From: Pseudomonas paralactis
Lineage (GTDB): Bacteria; Pseudomonadota; Gammaproteobacteria; Pseudomonadales; Pseudomonadaceae
DNA: 64,000 bases
Assembly (NCBI RefSeq): GCF_001439735.1
Contig: NZ_JYLN01000013.1
Location: 27,548 to 91,547 of the forward strand
Direction of reading: 5' to 3'
Shown one piece after another: positions 9,684 through 21,032 of the stretch; the stretch's first letter is position 1; each line of letters starts with the position of its first letter. The notes below the pieces were generated by a model. That model did no database searches, had not been told where the DNA came from, and saw only the letters and a list, made by a program, of their open reading frames with translations. The translations under genes and the position numbers were made by a program.

Positions 9684-10532
9684 ATGCGCACTTTTCGGCT
9701 GGTGATTGCTTGCCCGGACCGGGTTGGCATCGTTGCCAAGGTCAGTAACTTTCTGGCTTCCCACAATGGTTGGATCACCGAGGCGAGTCATCACTCGGAC
9801 GATCTCAGCGGTTGGTTTTTCATGCGTCACGAAATCCGTGCCGATACGCTGCCCTTTGGCCTGGAAGCTTTCCGCGAGGCGTTCGCGCCCATCGCCGAAG
9901 AGTTTTCGATGACCTGGCACATCACCGACACGGAACAGAAGAAACGCGTAGTGCTGATGGCCAGCCGCGAATCCCACTGCCTGGCAGATCTGCTGCATCG
10001 TTGGCACAGCGACGAGCTGGACTGCGAGATTGCCTGCGTGATCTCCAACCATGACGACCTGCGCAGCATGGTCGAGTGGCATGGCATCCCGTACTACCAC
10101 GTACCGGTCAACCCGCAGGACAAGGAGCCGGCGTTCGCCGAGGTGTCGCGCCTGGTCAAGCAGCATGAAGCGGATGTGGTGGTGCTGGCGCGCTACATGC
10201 AAATCCTGCCACCTGAACTGTGCCGTGAATACGCCGGTAAGGTGATCAATATCCATCACAGTTTCCTGCCATCCTTTGTTGGGGCCAAGCCGTATCACCA
10301 GGCCTCCCTGCGTGGCGTAAAGTTGATTGGTGCGACGTGCCACTACGTCACCGAAGAGCTGGACGCCGGCCCGATCATCGAGCAGGACGTGGTGCGTGTC
10401 AGCCACAGTGACAGTATCGAAGACATGGTGCGGTTCGGCCGTGACGTCGAGAAGATGGTATTGGCCCGTGGCCTGCGTTACCACTTGGAAGATCGGGTAT
10501 TGGTACATGGCAACAAGACCGTAGTCTTCTGA
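9684..10532 (+). CDS. purU: Formyltetrahydrofolate deformylase
   Basis: A 282-residue PurU, which hydrolyses 10-formyl-tetrahydrofolate to THF and formate, balancing one-carbon pools and feeding PurT with formate. An N-terminal ACT domain (residues 1-80; LVIACPDRVGIVAKVSNFL) precedes the formyltransferase fold. The catalytic Asn-His (VINIHHSFLPSF) and Asp (TEELDAGPIIEQD) are both present. Length fits the family. It is a single gene followed by its own terminator. Confidence 0.96.
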   Translation: MRTFRLVIACPDRVGIVAKVSNFLASHNGWITEASHHSDDLSGWFFMRHEIRADTLPFGLEAFREAFAPIAEEFSMTWHITDTEQKKRVVLMASRESHCLADLLHRWHSDELDCEIACVISNHDDLRSMVEWHGIPYYHVPVNPQDKEPAFAEVSRLVKQHEADVVVLARYMQILPPELCREYAGKVINIHHSFLPSFVGAKPYHQASLRGVKLIGATCHYVTEELDAGPIIEQDVVRVSHSDSIEDMVRFGRDVEKMVLARGLRYHLEDRVLVHGNKTVVF

Positions 10533-10557
10533 TCGACCCGCTTGGGTTGAATAAGCA

Positions 10558-10592
10558 GGGGCCTGGGAGTAAAACTCCTCAGGCCCTTTTTT
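10558..10592 (+). terminator. Rho-independent terminator of purU
   Basis: GGCCTGGGAG paired with CTCCTCAGGCC across a TAAAA loop (one bulge or mismatch), followed by six T residues; 25 bp after the purU stop. Confidence 0.85.
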
Positions 10593-10615
10593 ATTCCTGC
10601 CTTAAGGAGGCGTCC

Positions 10616-10801
10616 ATGACCGATCCGCTCGATAAAGCCACCTCCAGGGCGCCCGCTACGGTGGGCGAGGGCTGTCTGAGTCGCTACGACCCGCAGGCGC
10701 TGAGCGCCGAGGATGGTACTGAGTTTCCCGATGCGGCCCGTTTGTGGGAACAGCTGCAGGCGCAGGACGAGCCACCTGTCGACCCTGTAAAAGACGCTTG
10801 A
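10616..10801 (+). CDS. Small hypothetical protein (61 aa)
   Basis: A short acidic, proline-rich reading frame starting MTDPLDKATSRAPATVGEG and ending at 10801. A near-perfect ribosome-binding site (AAGGAGG, 10604-10610) sits five bases before the ATG at 10616, the main reason to accept it. I do not recognise a family or a membrane or export signal. About 146 bp of its 3' end run antisense to the 3' end of the flippase-like gene, so one of the two termini may be mis-called. Confidence 0.55.
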   Translation: MTDPLDKATSRAPATVGEGCLSRYDPQALSAEDGTEFPDAARLWEQLQAQDEPPVDPVKDA

Positions 10802-11765
10802 GCAACGGTTTGCCGACCATCAGCACAAAGACTGGGGCGCCGGCCAGCAGATAGAAGTAATAGGTAACCGCCCGCCAGATCAGGATAGCCGCTGCCGCAG
10901 TGGACTTGCCGACCATGGGGGCCAGTAGGGCCGCAGACGTCAACTCCGCCGCGCCCGCACCGCCCGGCAACAGACTGAACTGCCCCGCCGTCAGAGACAG
11001 CATCTGGATCAGGAAGCTCAAGGCCCACTGCACATCACCCCCCAAACCGCGCAACGCCAGGTACAACACGCTGTAGCGCAGCAACCAATGCAGGCTGGTC
11101 AGCGCGAACACCCCGAGCAATAAGGGCCAGGGTAATTTCAGCGTGGCAGTGAACGCCGCGAGAAAACGCAGCAACCTGCGGGCCCAGCGTCGGCGTGTGC
11201 GTGCCCTTACCTTAATGGCCTTGAGCATCGCGCCGGCCAGGCGAATCAACCGACGATGAAAGCGCACCACCGCCAAGCCGGTGAGAACCCCGCCGATCAT
11301 CGATACGGCACTGAGCCCCAGCAACCATTCCAGGCGCGGGTTGAGGCTATGGAACAGCGCATACAAAACAATTCCCGCCAGGGCGCACAGAAAAAACAAC
11401 AAGTCGCTCAACTGGTCCATGGCGAATACCGCGCTCGCACGGGCAGGGCGTATGCCATTGCGCGCCAGCAATGCCATCAGGGTCAGCGGCCCGCCGCTGC
11501 CGCCGGGTGTGGCGCACATGGCGAACTCGGTCGATATCACTGCACCCAGGCTTTTGAGCCGTCCCAGCTGGCGGCCTTGCTCGCCCAGCAACAGACGCAG
11601 ACGCAGGCTGTTGATCAGCCAGCAGCCGATAATCATGGCAAACATCCCCACTAGTTGGGGGAAGGGAAACTGCCGAAGGCGCGCAACCGTTTCGCCGCCG
11701 CCCAGCCACGCGGGTATCAGCAGCGCGACCAAGAGGGCCAACAGCAGCCAGATCAGTCGGCCCAT
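10656..11765 (-). CDS. Flippase-like / lysylphosphatidylglycerol synthetase TM-domain protein
   Basis: A 369-residue membrane protein with about eight hydrophobic helices and the hallmarks of the UPF0104 / AglD / MprF transmembrane family: EFAMCATPGGSGGPLTLMALL and LLPGGAGAAELTSAALLAPM. Family members flip or translocate lipids or lipid-linked sugars; MprF's aminoacyl-transferase domain is absent. The ATG at 11765 overlaps the 3' end of the deacetylase gene by 13 bp; the frame is open further upstream, but only inside that gene. The last 45 residues (RPAPAAVP onwards) are Pro/Arg/Ser-rich, look non-conserved and overlap the small plus-strand gene. It is probably co-transcribed with the upstream deacetylase and glycosyltransferase. 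Confidence 0.83.
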   Translation of the reverse strand: MGRLIWLLLALLVALLIPAWLGGGETVARLRQFPFPQLVGMFAMIIGCWLINSLRLRLLLGEQGRQLGRLKSLGAVISTEFAMCATPGGSGGPLTLMALLARNGIRPARASAVFAMDQLSDLLFFLCALAGIVLYALFHSLNPRLEWLLGLSAVSMIGGVLTGLAVVRFHRRLIRLAGAMLKAIKVRARTRRRWARRLLRFLAAFTATLKLPWPLLLGVFALTSLHWLLRYSVLYLALRGLGGDVQWALSFLIQMLSLTAGQFSLLPGGAGAAELTSAALLAPMVGKSTAAAAILIWRAVTYYFYLLAGAPVFVLMVGKPLLKRLLQGRQVARPAPAAVPTNGPHRETQYHPRRSAPAGRSDSDSPRPP

Positions 11766-12505
11766 GACTGCATCTTTAGCCAGGCAGCCTTGGTGTGGGG
11801 GCGTCGACCCGCGTTGAGCAAGCGTTGCAAGGTTTGCAGCCAATAACGACGGGAAAACTCGTGACGCATGTCTACCGGGTGCAATCCCAATCGGATCAAC
11901 GGGGCCTTGTGCCAGCGCTGCTCGCGTTGGTCGCTGAGGACTTTGGACAAGCCCCGGCGCCAGGCGCTGCGGGCGCTCCAGACCAGGCCCGGGGCCTTGA
12001 TGGGGGTGAAGTCAGGCAGGCGATAAAGATGCTGTGGGTCGCTGGTGTAGCAAAGCGGCAATTGGCGCAAGGCCTGGCGGGTGCCGTCGCTCATCAACCA
12101 GGCCGGGGCGACAAAGCCGTGCAGCGGCCAGTCATTGCGCTGGAATATTTCGATACCGGCGGTCAGTCGCTGCAACGCCTCGGCCTCGGACAGCTGGTAA
12201 AACTCGCCTTCATGAGTGTAGATGCGCCGCATAAACCACTCTTTCGGTGAACGCGGCGCAGGTTGGTCATCGCAGTGGTAATAGCCGTGCAAGGTGAGTT
12301 CGTCACCCTTGGCGACACGGCTGTCGAGCAGGCGACGAAAATCGCTGTGGGCTGCCAGGGCATCATGGTGGTGGAAGTCCGGCACCACCAGCCAGGTGAT
12401 GGGCACGTTACCCAAGGCATCAACGGCCTCGACAAAGGGTCGGTAGTCGGTCCAAGTACTCGGTGCCACATCGTGCAGCACCAGCATCAGCGCAGGCTCA
12501 GCCAT
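11753..12505 (-). CDS. DUF2334 / polysaccharide deacetylase-like protein
   Basis: A 250-residue NodB-fold hydrolase. The catalytic Asp motif (MLVLHDVAPSTW) and metal-binding HxxxH (ELTLHGYYHCDD) are visible, with a DFHHHD loop between them; this pattern fits the DUF2334 subgroup. No signal peptide, so it likely acts in the cytoplasm or at the inner face of the membrane on a glycan or glycolipid. The start at 12505 overlaps the end of the glycosyltransferase gene by 8 bp, and its own 3' end overlaps the flippase-like gene. The trio suggests synthesis, trimming and translocation of one glycolipid; the substrate is unknown. Confidence 0.83.
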   Translation of the reverse strand: MAEPALMLVLHDVAPSTWTDYRPFVEAVDALGNVPITWLVVPDFHHHDALAAHSDFRRLLDSRVAKGDELTLHGYYHCDDQPAPRSPKEWFMRRIYTHEGEFYQLSEAEALQRLTAGIEIFQRNDWPLHGFVAPAWLMSDGTRQALRQLPLCYTSDPQHLYRLPDFTPIKAPGLVWSARSAWRRGLSKVLSDQREQRWHKAPLIRLGLHPVDMRHEFSRRYWLQTLQRLLNAGRRPHTKAAWLKMQSWAD

Positions 12506-13619
12506 GGGCAAGCATCGGCTTATGACTGCCCAGCACTGCGTAGTAATGCCCCAGCAGGCTGTCGACCACCGTGTCCCACGCGTAATGCTGCTCGACATGG
12601 CGCCGAGCCTGGGCGCCCAGACGCCGGCTGTCGGCGCTGAACAGTTCGCGCACCGAATCGGCCATCGCCTTCGGGTCGTTGGGCGCACACAGCAGGCCAC
12701 AGCGCTTATCGACAATCTCGGTGAAAGCCCCGGCCGCGACGGCGACGACCGGGATGCCACTGGCCATGGCTTCCAGAATCACCAGGCCGAAGGTTTCCTG
12801 GTCGCCGCCATGCAGCAAGGCGTCGGCGCTGGCCATCAGCCGCGCGACATGGTGGGCGGGGCGGAACCCGTCTATCACAGTGACATTGTCCGGCACGTTG
12901 GCTGGCATACCGGAGCCCACCAGCAGCAAGTGATAGCCCTCGCCCAGGCGCTTCATGCAGTTGAGCAATACCGGCAGGTTTTTCTCCTTGGAACCGCGTC
13001 CGGCGAAAATCAACAGCCGCGTATCCTGGCCAATACCCAACTCGGCACGCAGGCCGGGGTCGCGCACCTCCGGAGTGAAGGTGTGCAGGTCGACACCCAG
13101 GGATTGGACGAAGACGTTTTTTACGCCAAGCCCACTGAGTTTGTCGGCCATCACCTGGCTGGGGGCGAGCACTCGGTCGAAATTCCCATAGAGCTTGCTG
13201 ACGTAGGCTTCAACGTTAGGCGTGAACCAGGGGCCCATGCGGTTGCTGACCAGCAACGGCAGGTCGGAGTGGTAAAAACCGATGACCGGCACATCCAACT
13301 GTCGCCGGGCGTCCAGCGCGGCCCAGGCAGTCAGGTACGGATCGCCGACCTCGATCAGATCGGGCTGTAAATCGTGCAGGACATTTCGCCATGGCGCCAA
13401 GCGAAGGGGGAAGCGATAACCCTTGCCAAAGGGCAGAGCAGGGGCCGGTACCTTGAAGACACCGTCCTGTTCGCTCAAGTGCGCGCCGGGGATCAACAGG
13501 CTATGGCGAATCCCGGGTTTGAGCGCCAGACGCCGGTGCTTGGCGTCGAGGTAAGTGCGTACGCCACCACTGGCCGGGGCGTAGAACATGGTTATGTCAG
13601 CGATATGCACGGTGAACAT
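12498..13619 (-). CDS. GT4-type glycosyltransferase (family 1)
   Basis: A 373-residue GT-B fold glycosyltransferase. The N-terminal acceptor domain carries the glycine-rich turn MFYAPASGGVRTYL. The C-terminal nucleotide-sugar domain has FAGRGSKEKNLPVLL and the E-x7-E motif (HGGDQETFGLVILEAMASGIPVV), typical of retaining GT4 enzymes. It is the first gene of a three-gene unit with a deacetylase and a flippase-like protein, so it probably glycosylates a lipid or envelope glycan; donor and acceptor cannot be read from the sequence. Confidence 0.88.
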   Translation of the reverse strand: MFTVHIADITMFYAPASGGVRTYLDAKHRRLALKPGIRHSLLIPGAHLSEQDGVFKVPAPALPFGKGYRFPLRLAPWRNVLHDLQPDLIEVGDPYLTAWAALDARRQLDVPVIGFYHSDLPLLVSNRMGPWFTPNVEAYVSKLYGNFDRVLAPSQVMADKLSGLGVKNVFVQSLGVDLHTFTPEVRDPGLRAELGIGQDTRLLIFAGRGSKEKNLPVLLNCMKRLGEGYHLLLVGSGMPANVPDNVTVIDGFRPAHHVARLMASADALLHGGDQETFGLVILEAMASGIPVVAVAAGAFTEIVDKRCGLLCAPNDPKAMADSVRELFSADSRRLGAQARRHVEQHYAWDTVVDSLLGHYYAVLGSHKPMLAHG

Positions 13620-13711
13620 CCCTCCGATCCATTGCTCTCCCTAGATGGACCTGAGGTAAGGATAGATGTTCGGTTTAGATTCGCAGGATGACGGTGCGGA
13701 CAAACAGCACG

Positions 13712-13813
13712 CTGTAGGAGCGAGCTTGCTCGCGAAAAACTCACAGACTCCGCGTTTCTTCAGGCAGCCCGCGTTATCGTTGACGTTTTTCGCGAGCAAG
13801 CTCGCTCCTACAG
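13712..13813. repeat. REPIN, family 1 (copy 1)
   Basis: Two REP sequences in opposite orientation: arm 13712-13740 (begins CTGTAGGAGCGAGCTTGCTC) is a perfect 29-base inverted match to 13785-13813. It lies between the glycosyltransferase and chemoreceptor genes. Two relatives occur at 22265 and 35994. Confidence 0.93.
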
Positions 13814-13833
13814 GTGGATTAAGGTGGCGGACC

Positions 13834-15723
13834 TCAGATCCGGAAGCTGCCCACCAGCTGCTTCAGGCGCGAGGCCTGTTGTTCCAGGTCCGAGCAGGCG
13901 CGTAGCGTCGATTGCAGGTTTTCCACCCCTTCCTGATTGAGGGTGTTGATCTCGGTGATGTCCATGTTGATCGACTCCACCACTGAGGTCTGTTCTTCAG
14001 TGGCGGTGGCGACCGACTGGTTCATGCCGTCGATCTCGCCAATGCGCTGGGTCACGCTGTTCAAGCGCTCACCGGCCAGGTTGGCGATTTCCACGCTGTC
14101 CAGGCTGTGACGCTGGCTTTCACTCATGGTACTGACCGAATCCCGCGCGCCCACTTGCAGTTCCTCAATCATCGTCTGCACCTGTTGCGCCGATTCTTGA
14201 GTGCGATGGGCCAGGTTGCGCACTTCATCGGCTACCACCGCAAAGCCACGCCCGGCTTCCCCGGCGCGCGCGGCTTCGATGGCGGCGTTGAGTGCCAGCA
14301 GGTTGGTTTGCTGGGAAATGCTGGTGATCACTTCCAGGATCTGGCCGATATTCACGGTCTTGTTGTTAAGTGCTTCGATATTGCTGCTGGAGGTGCTGAT
14401 CATGCTCGACAGCTGCGTCATGGCCTTGATATTGCGCTCAACGACTTGCTGGCCGTCCTCAGCCAAATGCCGGGCGTCGCTGGCCTGATTGGAGGCTTGT
14501 GCGGCGTTGCGTGCGATCTCCTGGGCGGCGGCACCCAGTTGGTTGATGGCGGCGGCGACGCTGTTGGTGCGGTTGGCCTGTTCGTCGGAGTTGACCATCG
14601 ACGAGTTGGAGGCGCTGACCACGCGCAGAGCTACTTCATTGACCTGCTCGGTGGCTGACGACACTTCGCGAATCGAGGTGTGGATGCGCTCCACGAAACG
14701 GTTGAAAGCGGTGCCCAGGGTGCCGAACTCATCGTTGTTCTGAATGACCAGGCGGCGGGTCAGGTCGCCTTCGCCGTCGGCGATGTCTTGCATGGCCCGG
14801 GTCATCAGGTGCAGTGGCTGCAGCAGCACGCGGATCAACATGCCCAGCAAGGCGATGATGATCACTACTGCGATGAGGGTGGCGATCACGGCCGAAGTGC
14901 GGAACTCACTGAGCATGGCAAACGATTTGGCTTTATCCACCGACACGCCCAGGTACCAGTTCACCGATGGCAAGCCCTTGATCGGGGTAAAGGTCACGAT
15001 GTTGGTTTTGCCGTTGGCTTGTACTTCGCTGAAGTCGCCGCTGATCTTCGGCGTGTCCTTTGGATACACGTCAGCCAGGGTCTTCATTACCAGAGCCTTG
15101 TCCGGGTGCACCAGTACCTTGCCATCGGCACTGACCAGGAAGGCATAGCCCATGCCGCCAAAATCCAGTGCACCAATGTTATCCACCAGGGTTTGCAGGC
15201 TCAGGTCACCGCCTACTACGCCGACACTTTGGCCGCCCTTGGCACTGGGGGTGGCCACGGAGATGATCAGTTGGCCGGTGGCCGCGTCGATATAGGGTTC
15301 GGTCAGGGTTGAACCGTTGCTGGCCTGGGCGCCCTTGTACCAGGGGCGAACACGCGGATCGAAGCCGTCGGGCATCTTGGTGTCAGGGCGAATGGTGAAG
15401 GTGCCCTGGCTGTCACCGACGTAGGTCGCCATGAACGAAGAGGTCAGCGCTTTCTGTTCCAGCAGGCCGGCAACCACTGAGGGTTCAGGGTTGATGGCAA
15501 TGTTTTGTGCAGCGTTTTCCACCAGGGCGATACGCCCGGTGAGCCAGGTCTGGATGTTGCTGGCGGTAACGTCGCCCATTTCGTGCAGGTAGTTATTGAG
15601 GTCGTCACGAATCGCATTGCGCTGCAGGTAGTCGTTGTAAAGGGTAAACAACGCGAAGGCGGCGATGACGATAAGGGAGGCTGCAAGCAGGATCTTGTGG
15701 CTGAAGCGCAGATTTTTATTCAT
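13834..15723 (-). CDS. Methyl-accepting chemotaxis protein, PctA/CtaA-type amino-acid receptor
   Basis: A 629-residue transducer: N-terminal membrane helix (about 10-31), periplasmic double-Cache domain (about 35-275), second membrane helix (about 280-300), HAMP domain, then the cytoplasmic signalling domain with the hairpin tip ISQQTNLLALNAAIEAARAGE. The Cache domain has the amino-acid-binding pattern of the Pct family: R-x-W-Y (DPRVRPWYKGA), the Tyr/Asp in EPYIDAATG and the Asp in VVGGDLSL. It therefore probably senses L-amino acids. A PctA/PctB/PctC cluster occurs near purU-mvaT-sbcB in P. aeruginosa, so this is likely its counterpart; which paralogue is uncertain. Confidence 0.93.
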   Translation of the reverse strand: MNKNLRFSHKILLAASLIVIAAFALFTLYNDYLQRNAIRDDLNNYLHEMGDVTASNIQTWLTGRIALVENAAQNIAINPEPSVVAGLLEQKALTSSFMATYVGDSQGTFTIRPDTKMPDGFDPRVRPWYKGAQASNGSTLTEPYIDAATGQLIISVATPSAKGGQSVGVVGGDLSLQTLVDNIGALDFGGMGYAFLVSADGKVLVHPDKALVMKTLADVYPKDTPKISGDFSEVQANGKTNIVTFTPIKGLPSVNWYLGVSVDKAKSFAMLSEFRTSAVIATLIAVVIIIALLGMLIRVLLQPLHLMTRAMQDIADGEGDLTRRLVIQNNDEFGTLGTAFNRFVERIHTSIREVSSATEQVNEVALRVVSASNSSMVNSDEQANRTNSVAAAINQLGAAAQEIARNAAQASNQASDARHLAEDGQQVVERNIKAMTQLSSMISTSSSNIEALNNKTVNIGQILEVITSISQQTNLLALNAAIEAARAGEAGRGFAVVADEVRNLAHRTQESAQQVQTMIEELQVGARDSVSTMSESQRHSLDSVEIANLAGERLNSVTQRIGEIDGMNQSVATATEEQTSVVESINMDITEINTLNQEGVENLQSTLRACSDLEQQASRLKQLVGSFRI

Positions 15724-15928
15724 GGCTTGTAGGGTCCGCTAAGGTCTTAATATCCGAGGCGCGTCCTATAGGGGAGGCGCAAAATGGCAGCGTTAAAAAA
15801 GGTGTGGTATTTCTGGTGATAACTCCGTTGGTCCGTATCGGAATTATCTGACCGTTTTTTAGTCTTTGTCGGGCTTACATCCGTCTATATCGACCTCGCA
15901 GCACTAAAGATTAACCATAGGTGACGAA

Positions 15929-17407
15929 ATGCCTGACTCCACACAACTGCTTATCGGTGCTGGCCTTGATGGCCAGCCCATCGCCCAGTCCATGCGCCTG
16001 GCCAACCGTCATGGGTTGATCGCCGGTGCCACGGGGACCGGCAAGACCGTCACCTTGCAGCGCCTGGCGGAAGCTTTCAGTGACGCGGGCGTGGCGGTGT
16101 TCGCCGCCGACATCAAGGGCGACCTCTGCGGCCTGGGCGCCGCCGCCAACCCCCAGGGCAAAGTGGCCGAGCGCATTGCCGGTATGCCGTTCCTTGATTA
16201 CAAGGCCCAGGCGTATCCGGTCACCTTGTGGGATATCCACGGGCAGACCGGCCATCCGCTGCGCACCACCATCAGCGAAATGGGCCCGTTGTTGCTCGGC
16301 AGCCTGTTGGAACTCACCGACAGCCAGCAATCGGCGCTCTATGCGACTTTCAAGGTGGCCGATCGCGAAGGTCTGTTGTTGCTGGACCTCAAGGATCTCA
16401 AGGCACTGCTCAACCACTTGCGCTATCACCCGGAGCTGCTGGGTGACGACGCGGCGTTGATGACCACCGGCTCCAGCCAGGCACTGTTGCGGCGCCTGGC
16501 GGTGCTGGAACAGCAGGGCGCCGAAGCGCTGTTTGGCGAGCCGGCCCTGCAACTTGAAGATATTCTGCAGCCGGCCAGCGATGGCCGCGGGCGCATTCAC
16601 CTGCTCGATGCCAGCCGGCTGGTGCATGAAGCGCCGAAGGTCTACGCGACCTTCCTGTTGTGGCTGCTGGCAGAGTTGTTCGAGCAGTTGCCGGAACGGG
16701 GCGATGCCGACAAACCGCTGTTGGCGCTGTTTTTCGACGAGGCGCATTTGCTCTTCGCCGATACGCCAAAAGCCTTGCAGGAGCGTCTGGAGCAAGTGGT
16801 GCGCTTGATTCGCTCCAAAGGCGTCGGCGTGTACTTCGTCACCCAATCGCCGGGCGATTTGCCGGATACGGTGCTGGCGCAACTGGGCCTGCGTATCCAG
16901 CATGGTTTGCGTGCGTTCACTGCCAAAGAGCAGAAATCCCTGCGGGCGGTGGCCGATGGTTTCCGTCCCAACCCGACCTTCGATACCTTGTCGGTGCTCA
17001 CAGAGCTGGGGACTGGTGAGGCGTTGGTGGGAACCTTGCAGGAAAAGGGCACGCCGGAAGTCGTCCAGCGTGTACTGGTTGCTCCCCCGCAATCGCGGAT
17101 CGGGCCGCTCAGCGCAGCAGAGCGTGCGGCGTTGGTCGCCGGTTCGCCGCTGTTGGGTCGCTATGACAAACCGGTTGACCGGGAGTCGGCCTATGAAGTG
17201 CTGATGGCTCGCAAGGAGCTTGGGCCCACCGAGGAAACCGCAGCGACCGCCGAAGAGCCGAGCTTTACCGACAAGGCCGGTGCATTCCTTGGAACTACTG
17301 CCGGCAAGGCACTGAAATCAGCAATGCAGCAGGCGGCCAATCAAATGGGGCGCCAGTTGGTACGTGGCCTGTTGGGTTCGTTGCTGGGCGGCAGCAAACG
17401 CAAATAG
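15929..17407 (+). CDS. HerA-like ATPase, DUF853 (YjgR) family
   Basis: A 492-residue P-loop ATPase of the HerA/FtsK-like superfamily, YjgR type. Walker A is GATGTGKTVTLQRLAE near residue 35, Walker B is LALFFDEAHLLF near residue 270, followed by arginine-finger-like FVTQSPGDLPDTVLAQLGLRIQH. The C-terminus is Ala/Gly-rich with a basic end (GLLGSLLGGSKRK). The family is widespread in proteobacteria without a firm function; relatives are DNA-pumping helicases. It converges with dciA, leaving four bases between stops. Confidence 0.88.
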   Translation: MPDSTQLLIGAGLDGQPIAQSMRLANRHGLIAGATGTGKTVTLQRLAEAFSDAGVAVFAADIKGDLCGLGAAANPQGKVAERIAGMPFLDYKAQAYPVTLWDIHGQTGHPLRTTISEMGPLLLGSLLELTDSQQSALYATFKVADREGLLLLDLKDLKALLNHLRYHPELLGDDAALMTTGSSQALLRRLAVLEQQGAEALFGEPALQLEDILQPASDGRGRIHLLDASRLVHEAPKVYATFLLWLLAELFEQLPERGDADKPLLALFFDEAHLLFADTPKALQERLEQVVRLIRSKGVGVYFVTQSPGDLPDTVLAQLGLRIQHGLRAFTAKEQKSLRAVADGFRPNPTFDTLSVLTELGTGEALVGTLQEKGTPEVVQRVLVAPPQSRIGPLSAAERAALVAGSPLLGRYDKPVDRESAYEVLMARKELGPTEETAATAEEPSFTDKAGAFLGTTAGKALKSAMQQAANQMGRQLVRGLLGSLLGGSKRK

Positions 17408-17411
17408 CGTT

Positions 17412-17867
17412 TCAGGCCTTGGGCCGGGCATGGGCGGCCAGCCGTTCCAGGGCGGCGCGCAAGCCTGGGTCGCTGATCCCTTCGGCGGTTGCCTGGAGGG
17501 TTTCAGCTGCATTTTCCGACAGATCCATCGTATGCCCCACTGCGCCTTGCGGCACGGTGGGCGGCTGCACCTTGAACTGAATGCGCGTCAAACCGGCGAA
17601 CTCTTCAAACACCATCAACTGGCGCTGCAAGCGTTTTTGCTGATAACGCAAGCGCGTGGCCCAATGACCATCGGTGACAATCAGTAGCAGATTGCCTTCA
17701 CGCCAGGACGCCACATGACAATGTTCACGTGCGGCCGGTTGCAACTGGCTTTCAAGCAGGCGCTGCAAACGGCCCAGGCGCTTGGCATGGCCAAAGATGG
17801 CTTTCAACGGCTTGGCTTCGCGGAGCAACGCGCCGGGAGCGCGGGCTGTAAGAGGGCGAAATGCCAT
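17412..17867 (-). CDS. dciA: DciA, replicative helicase loader (DUF721)
   Basis: A 151-residue DUF721 protein. DciA binds and loads the replicative helicase DnaB in most bacteria lacking DnaC/DnaI; the P. aeruginosa protein (PA4405) is the type example. The DUF721 core is visible: residues about 20-95, with EGNLLLIVTDGHWATRLRYQQKRLQRQL. It is divergent from secA, as in other pseudomonads. Assignment rests on domain plus location. Confidence 0.87.
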   Translation of the reverse strand: MAFRPLTARAPGALLREAKPLKAIFGHAKRLGRLQRLLESQLQPAAREHCHVASWREGNLLLIVTDGHWATRLRYQQKRLQRQLMVFEEFAGLTRIQFKVQPPTVPQGAVGHTMDLSENAAETLQATAEGISDPGLRAALERLAAHARPKA

Positions 17868-18173
17868 GTTTAGACACCTTAGGTAACAGAGCGGTTATCT
17901 TAACAGAAAGCGCCGGTACACCCCGCGGCCATGCCTCGGCTGGGCTTTGCCCATGAAATCAATAAGTAACTTCTGCGCTCTATGGGTTGAAGTTCGCGCA
18001 AAAGCCCTTATTTTAAACAAGCCCTCTCATAGCGCCGCGCCTGCATCGGGAAACAACGTTACTTTCCTCACCCACGATTCCGGGTAGAATGCGCGTTCGC
18101 AATGCGGCCGTGAGGGCTGCTCGGGCCACTCACGGTGCGCCCTCCATCCCTATGTGTGGAAGAACCTGCCGAT
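17868..18173. other. dciA-secA divergent intergenic region
   Basis: A 306 bp region that must carry both promoters. I see no secM-like arrest peptide upstream of secA, unlike E. coli, and no strong hairpin. A GC-rich imperfect repeat (GTGAGGGCTGCTCGGGCCACTCAC, in part) sits 50-70 bp before secA; its meaning is unclear. Confidence 0.35.
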
Positions 18174-20909
<2,736 letters not shown>

Positions 20910-20936
20910 GATTTTCGCCTGACGCTGCAACACCCC

Positions 20937-20975
20937 GCGCCGCGACCGGCATCAGCCGTCGCGGCGTTTTGCCAT
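20937..20975 (+). terminator. Rho-independent terminator of secA
   Basis: CGCCGCGACCGGC-ATCA-GCCGTCGCGGCG followed by TTTTG; an almost perfect 12-13 bp GC-rich stem about 30 bp after the secA stop. Confidence 0.87.
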
Positions 20976-21032
20976 TAATTCCCACCGTCGATAGCGACGG
21001 CACAGACATCATCTATTTCAAGGAGCGCATAC

